A stretch of 64,000 nucleotides of DNA from positions 124,001 through 188,000 of the forward strand of contig CANGTI010000002.1 in assembly GCA_947456795.1 (NCBI GenBank). The letters run 5' to 3'. Under the pieces are notes generated by a model. The model did not search any database. It saw only the letters and a program-made list of their open reading frames with translations, and was not told the origin of the DNA. Both the position numbers and the translations under genes were made by a program. This document shows positions 8,930 through 19,219 of this stretch, piece after piece. Position 1 is the stretch's first letter. Every line of letters starts with the position of its first letter. Origin of the DNA: Rickettsiales bacterium (GTDB lineage Bacteria > Pseudomonadota > Alphaproteobacteria > Rickettsiales > Rickettsiaceae).

Positions 8930-11038
8930 ATGAGACTTAGATTGTCCGATGCTTTTATGCAAAAGATACGAACTGCTGCATGTGGTATTTTTGGAATATG
9001 CACTATGATTTCCTTAGCTTCGCATCACTGCGATGACAGAAGTTTTAATGTTTTTAATGAAAAGCCTATAAGAAATATCCTTGGAAAAATAGGAGCTTTT
9101 TACTCAGACATATTGATCCAATTTTTTGGGCAAGGGTCCTACTTATTAGCTATAGTACCAATTTTTTGGTGCTATTACGGATTGGTCAAAAACTTCTCAC
9201 TATTTGGAAAGCGCGTTAGATATTTCTCCCTCTTAGTTTTCATTATAACATCTTGCATACTTTTGGAAGGTATCAAAAAACTCACTGGTGCTATGTATGG
9301 AGGGATTGTTGGATCTTATTTCTTTCCTCAAATTAAAGGACCAACAAGATACTCCGTATTATGTGTTTTATTTTTAATGAGCGTATTTTTATCGTTGAAT
9401 TTTCGCAAAACCGTCGTTTTAAATTTTTTTAATGTTGCAAGAGTCAAACTGTTTCGCATCAATAAGACGCCTGTTAAACAGGATTTGACAAAAAACAAGA
9501 TAGGCAAAAAAGTGAGTTCTTTAGCAAGGGATCACTCAAAAGACTTTAAGATGCCTCCTACTGATCTGCTTTCTCAATATAAAAATAAAGTCAAATCTTT
9601 ATCTCAAGATCAACTGAGAAAAGATGCAGACCAATTGCTGAAAGTCTTGGAAGATTTTGGCGTCAAAGGTCAAATATTAAATATTAAACAAGGACCCGTA
9701 GTAACGTTACATGAATTCGAACCTGCGGCTGGAATCAAAGCTTCCAGAGTTATTGGGCTTGCTGACGACATCGCCAGATCACTTGGCGCGCAATCAGCTA
9801 GAATATCCAGCATACCAGGACGTAAAGTGATTGGCATTGAAATTCCAAATGCAGAAAGAGCTTTTTTTGGTCTCAGGGAATTAATTGAATCTCAAGAATA
9901 TACGAACAATGACTATTCACTTCCAATAGTCTTAGGTAAAGCCTTAGACGGAGAGCCCTGCATAGTAGATTTAGCTAAAATGCCTCACTTATTGATTGCA
10001 GGAACAACGGGATCTGGAAAATCGGTATCAATCAATACATTAATTTTGTCACTTCTGTATAGATACACACCTGAAAACTGTAAACTAATAATGATTGATC
10101 CCAAAATGCTAGAATTGTCTGTATATGCAGACATTCCTCATTTGCTTACTCCCGTTGTTGTAGAACCCAGCAAGGCAGTTGCCGCCCTAAAATGGACAGT
10201 AAGAGAAATGGAAAAAAGATATAAACTCATGTCAGCATTAGGAGTCAGAGGCATTACTAGTTACAACCTAAAATGTGAAGAAGCAGAAAAATCTGGATCT
10301 TCGCTAGAAAAAAAGGTTCAAACGGGGTTTGATCTAGCTTCTGGATTACCTCAATACGAAACCATAACCGCTCATCCCACAAAATTGCCTTTTTTAGTGG
10401 TTATTGTAGATGAAATGGCTGATTTAATGTTGGTCGCAGGAAGAGAGATTGAAACCTCAATACAAAGACTAGCTCAAATGGCCAGAGCCTCAGGTATACA
10501 TTTAATCATGGCAACTCAAAGACCTTCTGTTGACGTCATTACAGGAGTAATTAAAGCAAACTTTCCTAGTAGAATAAGTTTTAAGGTTACTTCAAAAATT
10601 GATTCACGCACGATTCTAGGAGACGTTGGAGCAGAACAACTACTTGGCTCCGGAGATATGTTGTATATGGGCTCTGGGGCAAAAATTTTACGTGTCCACG
10701 GCCCCTTTGTAGGAGATAAAGAAATAGAAGAGATAGTTACATATCTTAAAACTCAGGGCAGTCCAGATTATGTGACAGATGTTACTACTACAGATTTTGA
10801 AGACGAAAACGGTTTTGAGACAATCAACAGTGGAGATAAAAAATCAAATTTAAATTCCTCTGATCTGTATAAAAAAGCTGTAGAGATAGTCACAAGAGAT
10901 AATAAAGCTTCTATCAGTTACATACAGCGCCGACTCAATATAGGATATAACAAAGCAGCGTCCTTGATAGAAAAGATGGAAACCGAAGGAATAGTGTCCG
11001 CGCCTACTCCCTCTGGAAAAAGAGAAATTTTAAATTAA
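8930..11038 (+). CDS. ftsK: DNA translocase FtsK
   Basis: Septum-anchored motor that pumps chromosome ends apart and activates XerCD at dif. The N-terminal ~160 residues hold four membrane segments; a linker of only ~60 residues follows. The motor has Walker A GTTGSGKS near residue 358, Walker B VVIVDEMADL and the conserved ATQRPSVDVITG stretch. The C-terminal ~60 residues form the winged-helix gamma domain (SISYIQRRLNIGYNKAA) that reads KOPS sites. The linker is short compared with E. coli FtsK, giving 702 residues, as is common in small genomes. Confidence 0.96.
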   Translation: MRLRLSDAFMQKIRTAACGIFGICTMISLASHHCDDRSFNVFNEKPIRNILGKIGAFYSDILIQFFGQGSYLLAIVPIFWCYYGLVKNFSLFGKRVRYFSLLVFIITSCILLEGIKKLTGAMYGGIVGSYFFPQIKGPTRYSVLCVLFLMSVFLSLNFRKTVVLNFFNVARVKLFRINKTPVKQDLTKNKIGKKVSSLARDHSKDFKMPPTDLLSQYKNKVKSLSQDQLRKDADQLLKVLEDFGVKGQILNIKQGPVVTLHEFEPAAGIKASRVIGLADDIARSLGAQSARISSIPGRKVIGIEIPNAERAFFGLRELIESQEYTNNDYSLPIVLGKALDGEPCIVDLAKMPHLLIAGTTGSGKSVSINTLILSLLYRYTPENCKLIMIDPKMLELSVYADIPHLLTPVVVEPSKAVAALKWTVREMEKRYKLMSALGVRGITSYNLKCEEAEKSGSSLEKKVQTGFDLASGLPQYETITAHPTKLPFLVVIVDEMADLMLVAGREIETSIQRLAQMARASGIHLIMATQRPSVDVITGVIKANFPSRISFKVTSKIDSRTILGDVGAEQLLGSGDMLYMGSGAKILRVHGPFVGDKEIEEIVTYLKTQGSPDYVTDVTTTDFEDENGFETINSGDKKSNLNSSDLYKKAVEIVTRDNKASISYIQRRLNIGYNKAASLIEKMETEGIVSAPTPSGKREILN

Positions 11039-11162
11039 TAAAGCTATCAAAACTAATACGTCTGTAAAAACATAAATTGTACCAATGTTTGTCGAATTTT
11101 TAAGAAAATTAACTATAATTGCCAGATAAGGTTCTCGAAATAGATGCAAATCACACACACTC

Positions 11163-12548
11163 ATGCACCACCAGAAAAACAACACAAATGAAACAGAGAC
11201 TTATGCTAAAATTTGGTCCGATATAAAAAAAGATTTGCTGACTCAGTATGGTGAAAAACTCTTCAATAGCTGGTTTAGCAAAATGTTTTTCTTGGATAAG
11301 CAGGATAACCAGGTTGTGTTGGGTGTGCCAAACGGATTTATAAAGGATTGGATAACAAACAATTACTATGATCTGATACTCGGTCTTTGGCATCATTACG
11401 GACACAACAATATCTCATTAGAAATCAGAATTGCAGACAACACCCAAACCAATGAGGAAATTCACTCTTTTACGCCCCCATTGAGCAATGCTGAAGAAAA
11501 TTTGGCAGCAGAATCAGCTTTTAATACAAATTTAGATAGACGTTTTACATTCGAAAATTTTGTAGTGGGCTCTCCAAATGAGCTCGCCTATTCTGCTGCA
11601 AGAGCAGTTGCAGAAGGCAATAAAGCAATGCCAGAATCCAATCCACTTTTTCTATACGGAGGAGTGGGTCTTGGTAAAACTCATCTTATGCACTCGATTG
11701 CATGGCATATGCTTTCCCATAACGCAAAGAGGAAGTTTATTTATATCTCGGCTGAAAAGTTCATGTATCAATTTGTTAGAGCTTTACGTAATAAGAATCT
11801 GCTATCATTCAAAGAACAATTTCGCTCAGTAGACGTGCTAATGATTGATGACATACAGTTTATTTGTGGCAAAGATAGTACACAGGAGGAATTTTTTCAT
11901 ACCTTTAATACTTTGATAGACAATCACCGTCAGATGGTAATCTCTTGTGATCGTTCTCCTTCAGACCTTGATAATGTAGAGGATAGGATAAAATCCAGAC
12001 TTGGGTGGGGCTTGGTAGCCGATGTACATAGTACAACCTATGAATTAAGACTTGGTATATTAGAATCCAAAATAGAACAATTAAAAGTCCAAGTGCCAAA
12101 AGATGTAATAGAATTTCTAGCAAGCAAAGTAACATCCAACGTAAGGGAGTTAGAAGGCGCTTTGAACAAAGTGATTGCTCATTCCTCCCTCACAAAGCAG
12201 CCAATTGCATTGGATCAAACAAAACATATTTTGCAAGATCTGCTCAAATCTGCAGATAAGGCGATTTTGATAGAGGATATACAAAAAAAGGTTGCTCACC
12301 AATACAGAATTAAAATCACTGATATGGCTTCAACATGTAGAGAACGAAAAGTTGCAAGACCTAGACAAATAGCCATGTATCTATCAAAAAGACTCACGCC
12401 TAAAAGCTTGTCGGAGATAGGAAGAAAGTTTGGAAACAAAGATCACACCACAATAATTCACGCAATCAAAAAGATTGAGGAAATGTGCGCTTCCGATCAA
12501 GAATTTGCTAAGGAAATAGAACTTTTTGCCAGAAATATGCAACATTAA
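11163..12548 (+). CDS. dnaA: Chromosomal replication initiator protein DnaA
   Basis: AAA+ initiator that binds DnaA boxes and opens oriC. Domain I (residues 13-85) contains the FNSWF segment; the linker is short. Domain III has Walker [10 protein letters not shown] near residue 165 and Walker [10 protein letters not shown]. The C-terminal helix-turn-helix has the signature [13 protein letters not shown] and [13 protein letters not shown]. Length 461 is usual. dnaN follows after about 80 bp, the classical dnaA-dnaN order. No cluster of DnaA boxes is seen around it, so oriC is not located here. Confidence 0.97.
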   Translation: MHHQKNNTNETETYAKIWSDIKKDLLTQYGEKLFNSWFSKMFFLDKQDNQVVLGVPNGFIKDWITNNYYDLILGLWHHYGHNNISLEIRIADNTQTNEEIHSFTPPLSNAEENLAAESAFNTNLDRRFTFENFVVGSPNELAYSAARAVAEGNKAMPESNPLFLYGGVGLGKTHLMHSIAWHMLSHNAKRKFIYISAEKFMYQFVRALRNKNLLSFKEQFRSVDVLMIDDIQFICGKDSTQEEFFHTFNTLIDNHRQMVISCDRSPSDLDNVEDRIKSRLGWGLVADVHSTTYELRLGILESKIEQLKVQVPKDVIEFLASKVTSNVRELEGALNKVIAHSSLTKQPIALDQTKHILQDLLKSADKAILIEDIQKKVAHQYRIKITDMASTCRERKVARPRQIAMYLSKRLTPKSLSEIGRKFGNKDHTTIIHAIKKIEEMCASDQEFAKEIELFARNMQH

Positions 12549-12629
12549 ATCCAAATAGACGCATTCTACAAACCTATCTACAACAAAATGTAAATTTCAT
12601 AGCAGCATTTTAATTGAGGCAACATATTT

Positions 12630-13793
12630 ATGGAAATAAGAATAGATACTAAAAGTTTAGCAATAACTTTGGGCAGTATGCTTGCAATAGTGGAAAAAAC
12701 TAGTGTAAAGCCAATTTTAAATAACGTACTACTCTCTGCAATAGGGGGAGTTTTAACTCTTTCTGCCTCAGATGTAAGCACGTATGCTTCTAAAGACCTA
12801 AGGGCCCACATTAAAAAAGAAGGATCAACTACAACCTCTGCACGCATGTTGCACGATATCGTTCGTAAAATCAGTGATGAGGAAATTGTTTTGCACTATC
12901 TAGAACAAAACGAGCAGTTACAAGTCAGGGGGAATAATTGTGAATTCACCCTTGCAACCTTGCCAAGTAGCCAATTTCCAAGCATAGAAAACTTTACACC
13001 TACAACTGCGTTTGAAGTTTCAACAGCAGATTTTGTAAAAATTTTAGAAAACACTGTATTTTCTACTTCAACAGAAGAAACCAGATACAATCTCAACGGA
13101 GTCTGCCTACATATTACCTCTGAGTCTGAATCGTTATTACGTACAGCTTCTACAGATTGTCATCGTTTGTCTTTTTCATCGTGCAAAATAAAACAAGGAT
13201 GCAAAAGCTTTGAAATCATTCTTCCAAGAAAAACAACCGAAGAGTTTATCAGGCTTGCAAAAAATACAAACGCAGAAAATCTAGAGATCGGAGTGAGCGA
13301 CAGACTAGTCAAGATAAAAAACGAAAACACCATTATTGTATCCAAACTTGTAGATGGTAAATTTCCTGAATATAAAAGTCTCATACCAAGTAAAAATACA
13401 AATCTGCTTAAAATAGATTCCGAATATTTTGGAGAAATCATAAGTAGGGTTTCAACTATTACAACAGGGGCAATAGAAAAACTTAGAACAGTTGAGATCA
13501 AAATAAATAATCAACAAATGACTGTAAGCGCACACGGTAACGCGTATGCATTTGCAAATGAAACTGTTAAATTTTTAGGCAAAGATAAGGCGCATTACAC
13601 TGGAGAGGAACTAATCATTGGATTTAATCCACGGTATTTACTTGATGCACTAAAAGCAATAGGCAAAACAGACGTAGAATTGCTTTTTGGAACATCCTTA
13701 TCTCCAATTTTGATACAGCCAAAAAATGATGCTACTACTTCTTTCGTGGTCATGCCTATTAAGGTAGCAGCAAGCAACAGTCAAATTGGGTAA
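12630..13793 (+). CDS. dnaN: DNA polymerase III beta subunit (sliding clamp)
   Basis: Ring-shaped processivity clamp for DNA polymerase III. It shows the three tandem clamp domains, with starts such as LNNVLLSA, TRYNLNGVCL and the C-terminal IQPKNDATTSFVVMPIKV. At 387 residues it is slightly longer than E. coli DnaN (366) because of small insertions and a tail. GAGG stands about 10 bp before the ATG, one of the few weak Shine-Dalgarno matches in this part of the window. Two tRNA genes on the opposite strand follow. Confidence 0.96.
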   Translation: MEIRIDTKSLAITLGSMLAIVEKTSVKPILNNVLLSAIGGVLTLSASDVSTYASKDLRAHIKKEGSTTTSARMLHDIVRKISDEEIVLHYLEQNEQLQVRGNNCEFTLATLPSSQFPSIENFTPTTAFEVSTADFVKILENTVFSTSTEETRYNLNGVCLHITSESESLLRTASTDCHRLSFSSCKIKQGCKSFEIILPRKTTEEFIRLAKNTNAENLEIGVSDRLVKIKNENTIIVSKLVDGKFPEYKSLIPSKNTNLLKIDSEYFGEIISRVSTITTGAIEKLRTVEIKINNQQMTVSAHGNAYAFANETVKFLGKDKAHYTGEELIIGFNPRYLLDALKAIGKTDVELLFGTSLSPILIQPKNDATTSFVVMPIKVAASNSQIG

Positions 13794-13848
13794 ACTCAAA
13801 GAATGTTTTCTTAAACGGTATTGGTCCTTGAGTTAGAGGATGTAATTT

Positions 13849-13925
13849 TGGAGCATTCGATTGGATTCGAACCAACGACCTTTGCCTTCGGAGGGCAACG
13901 CTCTATCCAGCTGAGCTACGAATGC
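13849..13925 (-). tRNA. tRNA-Arg (CCG)
   Basis: A cloverleaf can be folded in minus-strand sense: acceptor GCATTCG/CGAATGC, D-loop GCTCAGCTGGATAGAGC, anticodon stem TTGCC/GGCAA with loop CTCCGAA giving anticodon CCG, T-arm GTTGG-TTCGAAT-CCAAT, and an encoded CCA. It reads CGG codons. It is adjacent to tRNA-Ser. Confidence 0.95.
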
Positions 13926-13926
13926 A

Positions 13927-14014
13927 TGGAAGATGGGGTGGGATTCGAACCCACGGTGCATCGCTGCACAACGGTTTTCAAGACCGCAACTTTAAGCCAC
14001 TCAGCCACCCATCC
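13927..14014 (-). tRNA. tRNA-Ser (TGA)
   Basis: Class II tRNA with a long variable arm (TGCAGCGATGCA). The acceptor is GGATGGG/CCCATCT, whose 1-72 pair is G-U; the anticodon stem GCGGT/ACCGT encloses loop CTTGAAA, giving anticodon TGA; the T-arm is GTGGG-TTCGAAT-CCCAC, with encoded CCA. It reads UCN codons, mainly UCA. One base separates it from tRNA-Arg(CCG), so the two are probably co-transcribed. Confidence 0.95.
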
Positions 14015-14163
14015 AAGTCATTCATTTACACACTGCAACAAAGCAGCATAGGCAAGCATAAGTAAAAAGACCCGAAAGTCAATAAATCGAATGTATCATA
14101 TCAAAAATCTTTATTAATTAGTAAATTTAAACTCAAGTGACAAATTCTAAAGCAACAAGATAT

Positions 14164-15081
14164 TCAAATCTTGAGTTTCTTATTTGATAAATAAAGCACA
14201 ACAGGACCTGAAAATATTATAGAGGTATACGTCCCAATTAAAATACCAATAAAGACAAGTAAGCTAAAGCTAAATATAGTTTTTCCTCCAAAAATGATAA
14301 GCGCAAGGTTTGCAAGCAAAGTAGTCAAAGAGGTCAAGATAGTTCTAGACAAGGTGCGATTAATACTTAGGTTAATCGTCTCTCTATTTAAAAACTTTAA
14401 TTGTTTTGCATTGTTTAAGATTTTGTCGTAAATCACGATAGAATCGTTAACGCAGTAACCTATGATAATTAATAGAGCTGCAACAGTGCTTTGATTAAAA
14501 TCAAGACCAGAAATACTCATAAACCCAAAACACATTATCAAATTATGCAAAAGCGTAACCAATATTCCCAGGCCAAAAGATAACTTAAATCTGAGCCATA
14601 TGTATAAAAATATACCCAAAATAGACAACACTACAGCTTTAATACCAGATTTAATAAGATATGCATTAACCTGTGGTCCAATAAAACTAACGCTGAGATA
14701 CTCAAATTTATGATTTGGAAAAACATTGCTTAAAGTACTCTTTACGATATCTAGATGAGATTCAGTTTTGTGATTTGGGCTAGCTATCTTAATCAATATC
14801 TCAGTAGAATTTTCGTCTTGTCCTTGAGATTGTAATGATATTTCTCCAAGGTTGAGATCTTCCATCACTTTGCGTACTTGATTCAAGGAAATAAATTTAT
14901 CAGCTCTTATTTCTAATTGCGTGCCTCCAATAAAATCTATGCCAAAATTAAAGCCTTTCGTGAAAATGAATCCGCATCCCAACGCCATAGCCATTAAGGA
15001 TATAATGAAGGCATATTTGGCTAATTTAATAAAGTCGATCTGAGTATTGTCAGGTACAAGTTTTAGAGGATATATTTGCAT
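14164..15081 (-). CDS. secF: Protein translocase subunit SecF
   Basis: Membrane partner of SecD that uses the proton gradient to help protein export through SecYEG. Six membrane segments are visible; the first is followed by the conserved FGIDFIGGTQ motif (residues 47-56), then the periplasmic P1-like domain and the RND-type segment with NQSTVAALLIIIGYCVNDSIVI. Length 305 is typical. Unusually, it is about 26 kb away from yajC-secD in this window; in many bacteria secD and secF are adjacent. It is followed upstream by fmt and def. Confidence 0.95.
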   Translation of the reverse strand: MQIYPLKLVPDNTQIDFIKLAKYAFIISLMAMALGCGFIFTKGFNFGIDFIGGTQLEIRADKFISLNQVRKVMEDLNLGEISLQSQGQDENSTEILIKIASPNHKTESHLDIVKSTLSNVFPNHKFEYLSVSFIGPQVNAYLIKSGIKAVVLSILGIFLYIWLRFKLSFGLGILVTLLHNLIMCFGFMSISGLDFNQSTVAALLIIIGYCVNDSIVIYDKILNNAKQLKFLNRETINLSINRTLSRTILTSLTTLLANLALIIFGGKTIFSFSLLVFIGILIGTYTSIIFSGPVVLYLSNKKLKI

Positions 15082-15107
15082 AATTGATGATTAATAAAAG
15101 ATTGAAC

Positions 15108-16025
15108 TCATTCTACACTGTCTCCTAAAGATATGGCAAAACCTCTAAGAAAAGCCTCAAGATCAACTGCTTTTCTACCAGGACGTTGTAATGTTAAAGG
15201 TCTTAAAAGCCCCTCTCCACAAGCAATACCCAAATTAGCATCCATCACTGTTCCAGGCTTTGATAAATGTACACATTGCTCACACTGAGCACTGAAAATT
15301 CTTATAGATTCCCCCTTATACCGAAAAAAGCTCACTGGCCATTGTACAAATGCACGTATACTGCGCTCAATTTCAATTGCAGACTTATTCCAATCAATTA
15401 ACCCATCGGATTTTTTTATCTTTTTGGTATAAGAAGCATTAATTAAAGATTCGTCTTGAGGAATCGGATCTAAAGATTTGAAATCTTTTAATACTTCAAT
15501 CAACAAAGCAGATCCAATTTTTGAACAATAATTCTCCAGTTGCGGAAAAGAGATATTTGGATCTACGTCAAAATCAGATCTCAACAAAATCCTACCAGTG
15601 TCTATTCCAGCATCCATCTTCATGATGCATACACTACTCTTTTCATCGCCCGCAAGTATGGTATGTTGCAGCGGAGAAGGGCCACGAAATCTAGGCAAAG
15701 AAGAAGGATGAATATTAATTGCGCCCAAAGTTTTATTGTTTAATACAAATTCATTCAGTATCTGACCGTAAGATACAACAACTATAATGTCGGCATCAGT
15801 TGAATCAATTAGGTCCATCGCTTCATGTGATTTTAAAGAAAGTGGAGTATAAATGTTTAGATTTTTTGAATCTGCAAATTCATGTAGAACATTCTTGACA
15901 ATTACAGACCCCTTTGTGCATCTAGGAGGCGCAGTAAAAACTGCAACTACATTGTGATTACTGTTCAACAAAGCGTCTAAAGGGGCAACAGCAAAATTAC
16001 CACTACCCATATAAATAATATTCAT
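15108..16025 (-). CDS. fmt: Methionyl-tRNA formyltransferase
   Basis: Formylates the amino group of Met-tRNA-fMet with 10-formyl-THF. The ATG at 16025 gives the family start MNIIYMGSGNFAV; the frame extends 16 codons further to a TTG, which does not fit the family. The hydrolase-like formyl-transfer domain contains INIHPSSLPRFRGPSP with catalytic Asn/His and MKMDAGIDTG; the C-terminal OB domain follows a DGLIDW linker. 305 residues. It forms a pair with def, about 70 bp upstream. Confidence 0.95.
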   Translation of the reverse strand: MNIIYMGSGNFAVAPLDALLNSNHNVVAVFTAPPRCTKGSVIVKNVLHEFADSKNLNIYTPLSLKSHEAMDLIDSTDADIIVVVSYGQILNEFVLNNKTLGAINIHPSSLPRFRGPSPLQHTILAGDEKSSVCIMKMDAGIDTGRILLRSDFDVDPNISFPQLENYCSKIGSALLIEVLKDFKSLDPIPQDESLINASYTKKIKKSDGLIDWNKSAIEIERSIRAFVQWPVSFFRYKGESIRIFSAQCEQCVHLSKPGTVMDANLGIACGEGLLRPLTLQRPGRKAVDLEAFLRGFAISLGDSVE

Positions 16026-16094
16026 CTTATAAAAATGCGAATCCCTGAGTTCTAAAAATGCGTCCTTAAGCAAAATAGAGCTCAGGCACTTGGA

Positions 16095-16616
16095 TTAAAA
16101 TGGCTTGTATCGCGTGCTTGCCTTTTCTAGGATCTTATCTTGTTCAAGATAAGGCAAGTAATCTATTAAAAGCTTGCCCTGCAAATGATCATATTCATGC
16201 TGTATCACTCTGGAAAGCAGTCCGTCGGCATTCATATGACAAGCTTGCCCTTCTAAATTAAGATATCGCACACTTACAGAGCTAGGGCGAACAATCTTGA
16301 CATATTCTCCAGGTACAGAAAGACACCCTTCTTGCATGCTTGAGGTCTTATTATTGAGAAATGAAACTTCTGGATTAATCAGACAAATTGGATACTCAAA
16401 GCTTGGATTTTCTTCTAGATTATCGATGTCAATCACAATAATTCTTTTAGGCACGCCTACTTGTATTCCAGCAAGGCCTATGCCCTCTGAGTTATACATT
16501 GTATTAACCATGGAATAAAAGAGTTCTTTTATAGAGTTGTCAATTTGCGTAATTTCTTCTGAAACAACTCTGAGCCTTGCATCTGGCACTGTGATAAGAG
16601 TTAACAAATCAGACAT
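16095..16616 (-). CDS. def: Peptide deformylase
   Basis: Metalloenzyme that removes the formyl group from nascent proteins. The three motifs are present: GIGLAGIQ (motif 1, with Gly where Ala is usual), EGCLSVP with the metal Cys, and QHEYDHLQG with the HExxD/H metal ligands. The ATG at 16616 gives 173 residues; an upstream TTG three codons earlier is less likely. def and fmt share a strand and function and are probably one operon, as in many bacteria. Confidence 0.96.
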   Translation of the reverse strand: MSDLLTLITVPDARLRVVSEEITQIDNSIKELFYSMVNTMYNSEGIGLAGIQVGVPKRIIVIDIDNLEENPSFEYPICLINPEVSFLNNKTSSMQEGCLSVPGEYVKIVRPSSVSVRYLNLEGQACHMNADGLLSRVIQHEYDHLQGKLLIDYLPYLEQDKILEKASTRYKPF

Positions 16617-16778
16617 AAAAAACAAAATTGCTCGCGGACTTTATTAAAGTAAAATGATACTCTCAAATGAAAGAAATCCATACGATTGAACCATACGATC
16701 ACTATCATTGCAACATAGTCTAGCGCCATATAGAGTAAAATCGCATTCAATCAAATACCACAATCAAAGTAAGTTTCA

Positions 16779-17585
16779 ATGACCAATAAAAATAATTCAA
16801 TCAAGATTTTAACCTGGAACGTTAATTCTGTAAGAGTGCGTATGCCTCTTTTGTTGGAATTAATCAGCAATGAGTCTCCAGACGTTTTGATGCTGCAAGA
16901 GCTAAAGTGTGAAGATGCAAAATTTCCTGCAGAGGAATTGTTAGATTTAGGTTACAACGTGATCACTGCCGGACAAAAAACCTACAACGGAGTAGCAATT
17001 TTAAGCAAATTTCAAATAGAAAGCAGTAAAAAAACTTTTACAAATAATCCTGTACCAAATCAGGCAAGATTTTTAGAAACTGAAATAACGCTTCCAATAG
17101 GACACGCTAAAATCATCTCTGTCTACGTACCAAATGGAGGAGAAGTAAACAGCGAGAACTATTATATGAAACTGGAATTTTTGAAAGCCCTATCCCAATA
17201 TCTGAGTGACTTAAAAAATCATCACGAATTTCTGATCATAGGGGGAGATTTTAACGTAGCAGCAGAAGAAATAGACGTACATGACCCACATAAATATTTT
17301 GAAAGTACATGCTTTACCCTACCAGAAAGACAGGCAATGAGAACAATTCTAAATTCCGGAATATATGACTTGTATAGACTCGCTAATCCAGAAAAAAAGG
17401 AATTTAGCTGGTGGGACTACAGAGGCTCTGCTTTCAAAAAAGAAGAAGGAATGAGAATCGATACAATTATTGGCTCATCTAAATTAACGCAACACAATCT
17501 AGAGTGCTATATCAAAAAAGAATGGAGAGAGCTTGATTCCCCTTCAGATCACGCACCAGTAATTTTGAAGATCACGCCAATCTGA
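16779..17585 (+). CDS. xthA: Exodeoxyribonuclease III / AP endonuclease
   Basis: Mg2+-dependent base-excision-repair nuclease of the exonuclease-endonuclease-phosphatase fold. Visible motifs: TWNVNSVR at residues 12-19, LQELKCED with the metal Glu near 44, YVPNGGE, GGDFNVAAEEIDVHDP with catalytic Asp and Asn near 157, the WWDYRG motif, and SDHAPV with the catalytic Asp-His pair near the end. 268 residues, the usual length. Its 3' end overlaps the convergent znuB by 14 bp. Confidence 0.96.
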   Translation: MTNKNNSIKILTWNVNSVRVRMPLLLELISNESPDVLMLQELKCEDAKFPAEELLDLGYNVITAGQKTYNGVAILSKFQIESSKKTFTNNPVPNQARFLETEITLPIGHAKIISVYVPNGGEVNSENYYMKLEFLKALSQYLSDLKNHHEFLIIGGDFNVAAEEIDVHDPHKYFESTCFTLPERQAMRTILNSGIYDLYRLANPEKKEFSWWDYRGSAFKKEEGMRIDTIIGSSKLTQHNLECYIKKEWRELDSPSDHAPVILKITPI

Positions 17586-18375
17586 TTCTAAGAGCATACC
17601 TACTTATACTGTAGATTGTAATAAAAACTCCAAAAGAAAGCACTGCAATAGTAGGCGCAATAGGAGTTTTAAAATTTTTAGCTATCAAGGTTCCAACAAG
17701 ACTCACCACAAAAGCATAAACTACAGAATTAAATAAATTACCAAAAGGATTTCTGCTAAAAAACCTGCTGCTTGCAGCCGGAAGAATAAGCAATACTCCA
17801 ACTAAAAACATTCCTACCGCAGAAACAGCTAAATTGATTGCCGCAGCTGATAATAGGAAAAACAACATATCGATTTTTTTGACAGCAATGCCAGATACAA
17901 TTGCTAAATCGCGATTAAAAGAAATGAATACAAGTTGTTTAAAAAAGATGCCTATAAATCCGGCAGAAAAAAAAGCAAGCACCATCAAAACTTTATAGTC
18001 AATAAAATGATGCAATCTATGACAACAGGTGCTACCCAAGAGAACTTTACCAATGTCAATCTTAGTAGGAGAAAAATGACAAATGAGTACTGCACAAGCA
18101 ACAGAAATCATCGAAACAATGTTAGTGGCAACGTAAATGTCACTACTATCTTCAAGCCAATAAATAATTAATACCAGCCCCAAAGCCACCAAAATTCCTA
18201 TTGGAACTACGTTGTATAAAAAAATACCCGCTATTGTGTTTGCAAGAACGCTAGCATGAGAAAGCCCATCAGCCATATAGGTAGATCTTCTCCACAAAGA
18301 AACGCACCCAATTGGAGCAAGCAAGCAACTAAGCATCACTATGCTAAAAGTATCATTAAAAAAATTAATGCTCAT
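17572..18375 (-). CDS. znuB: Zinc/manganese ABC transporter permease (ZnuB-type)
   Basis: ABC-3 family permease of 267 residues with seven to eight membrane segments. Family features include the N-terminal LLAPIGCVSLWRRSTYMADGLSHASV and AVGMFLVGVLLILPAASSRFF. It pairs with the ATPase gene just upstream (11-bp overlap), giving a two-component importer. The substrate-binding protein ZnuA is not in the window, so Zn2+ versus Mn2+ is not settled; Zn2+ is more usual in Rickettsiales. Confidence 0.88.
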   Translation of the reverse strand: MSINFFNDTFSIVMLSCLLAPIGCVSLWRRSTYMADGLSHASVLANTIAGIFLYNVVPIGILVALGLVLIIYWLEDSSDIYVATNIVSMISVACAVLICHFSPTKIDIGKVLLGSTCCHRLHHFIDYKVLMVLAFFSAGFIGIFFKQLVFISFNRDLAIVSGIAVKKIDMLFFLLSAAAINLAVSAVGMFLVGVLLILPAASSRFFSRNPFGNLFNSVVYAFVVSLVGTLIAKNFKTPIAPTIAVLSFGVFITIYSISRYALRIRLA

Positions 18376-19036
18376 GCTTATAAATACTTAGTTTTGAAAA
18401 GTCTTGATTGCTATCTTTGCTGAATTCTCCCTCTGAATGACAACGCAACCTTTTGTTGAGACACAGAATTTGATCAGCATAATTAACAACGGCCCTTAAA
18501 TCATGGGATATCAGCAGAATAGACATGTCAAAATCAGATTTTAATTTGCGTATTAAATGATGCAACTCATCCTGACTTTCCACATCTAGACCATGCATAG
18601 GCTCGTCTAAAACCAAAAAATCCGGTTTTGCCACAATACTTGCTGCTATCAAAACCTTTTGTAATTGCCCTCCTGAAAGATTAGCTATCTGTTCATGCAA
18701 AAGATCCAAAATGTTTAAGGATTTTAACAAATTTTGATCTATACCCTCAGACTTGCCTATAAGCTTTATTACAGATAAAACACTCATAGACATTGAGGTG
18801 TTCAAGCTCACTCTTTGAGGCAAATACCCAAATCTCATTTGTTTAGATCGAGTTATTGAGCCAAGACTAGGCTTTTCGATGCCTAAAAGTAATCTTGCCA
18901 ATGTACTTTTGCCAGCCCCGTTAGGGCCCATAAGTAAGGCTATTTGATTAGAATATAGTTTGAATTCTAGATCTTCTAATACAAACCTATCTCGGTAGGT
19001 TTTGCTTACGTTATTTATTTTAAGCAGTTCTTTCAT
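18365..19036 (-). CDS. znuC: Zinc/manganese ABC transporter ATP-binding protein (ZnuC-type)
   Basis: ABC ATPase of 223 residues from the ATG at 19036; a longer frame starts 17 codons upstream but lacks a family match there. Walker A is GPNGAGKST near residue 37, signature LSGGQLQK, Walker B FLVLDEPMHGLD, and the switch His in LLISHDL. The Tyr-Leu-Pro-Gln Q-loop (FGYLPQRV) is typical of the ZnuC group. Its end overlaps znuB by 11 bp, indicating translational coupling. Confidence 0.9.
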   Translation of the reverse strand: MKELLKINNVSKTYRDRFVLEDLEFKLYSNQIALLMGPNGAGKSTLARLLLGIEKPSLGSITRSKQMRFGYLPQRVSLNTSMSMSVLSVIKLIGKSEGIDQNLLKSLNILDLLHEQIANLSGGQLQKVLIAASIVAKPDFLVLDEPMHGLDVESQDELHHLIRKLKSDFDMSILLISHDLRAVVNYADQILCLNKRLRCHSEGEFSKDSNQDFSKLSIYKHEH

Positions 19037-19219
19037 GTCAAAAAGTAGAACTCTTTTATATACAAGGTTGAGACATAATACCCGCAAATTAGAAACGAGT
19101 CATTTGCAAAACGAAAGTTTCCCTTTTAATAATGCCAATCGGCGATTCAGACAAAAGTCCTCTACAAATAATGCTGCTTAAAAGTTAATTAAGTAACATT
19201 CCTCCAGAAGGCATGCACC

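Noticed and set aside
13821-14051. 76-codon plus-strand frame after dnaN
   Set aside because: It covers the two tRNA genes on the other strand; the peptide is translated tRNA sequence.
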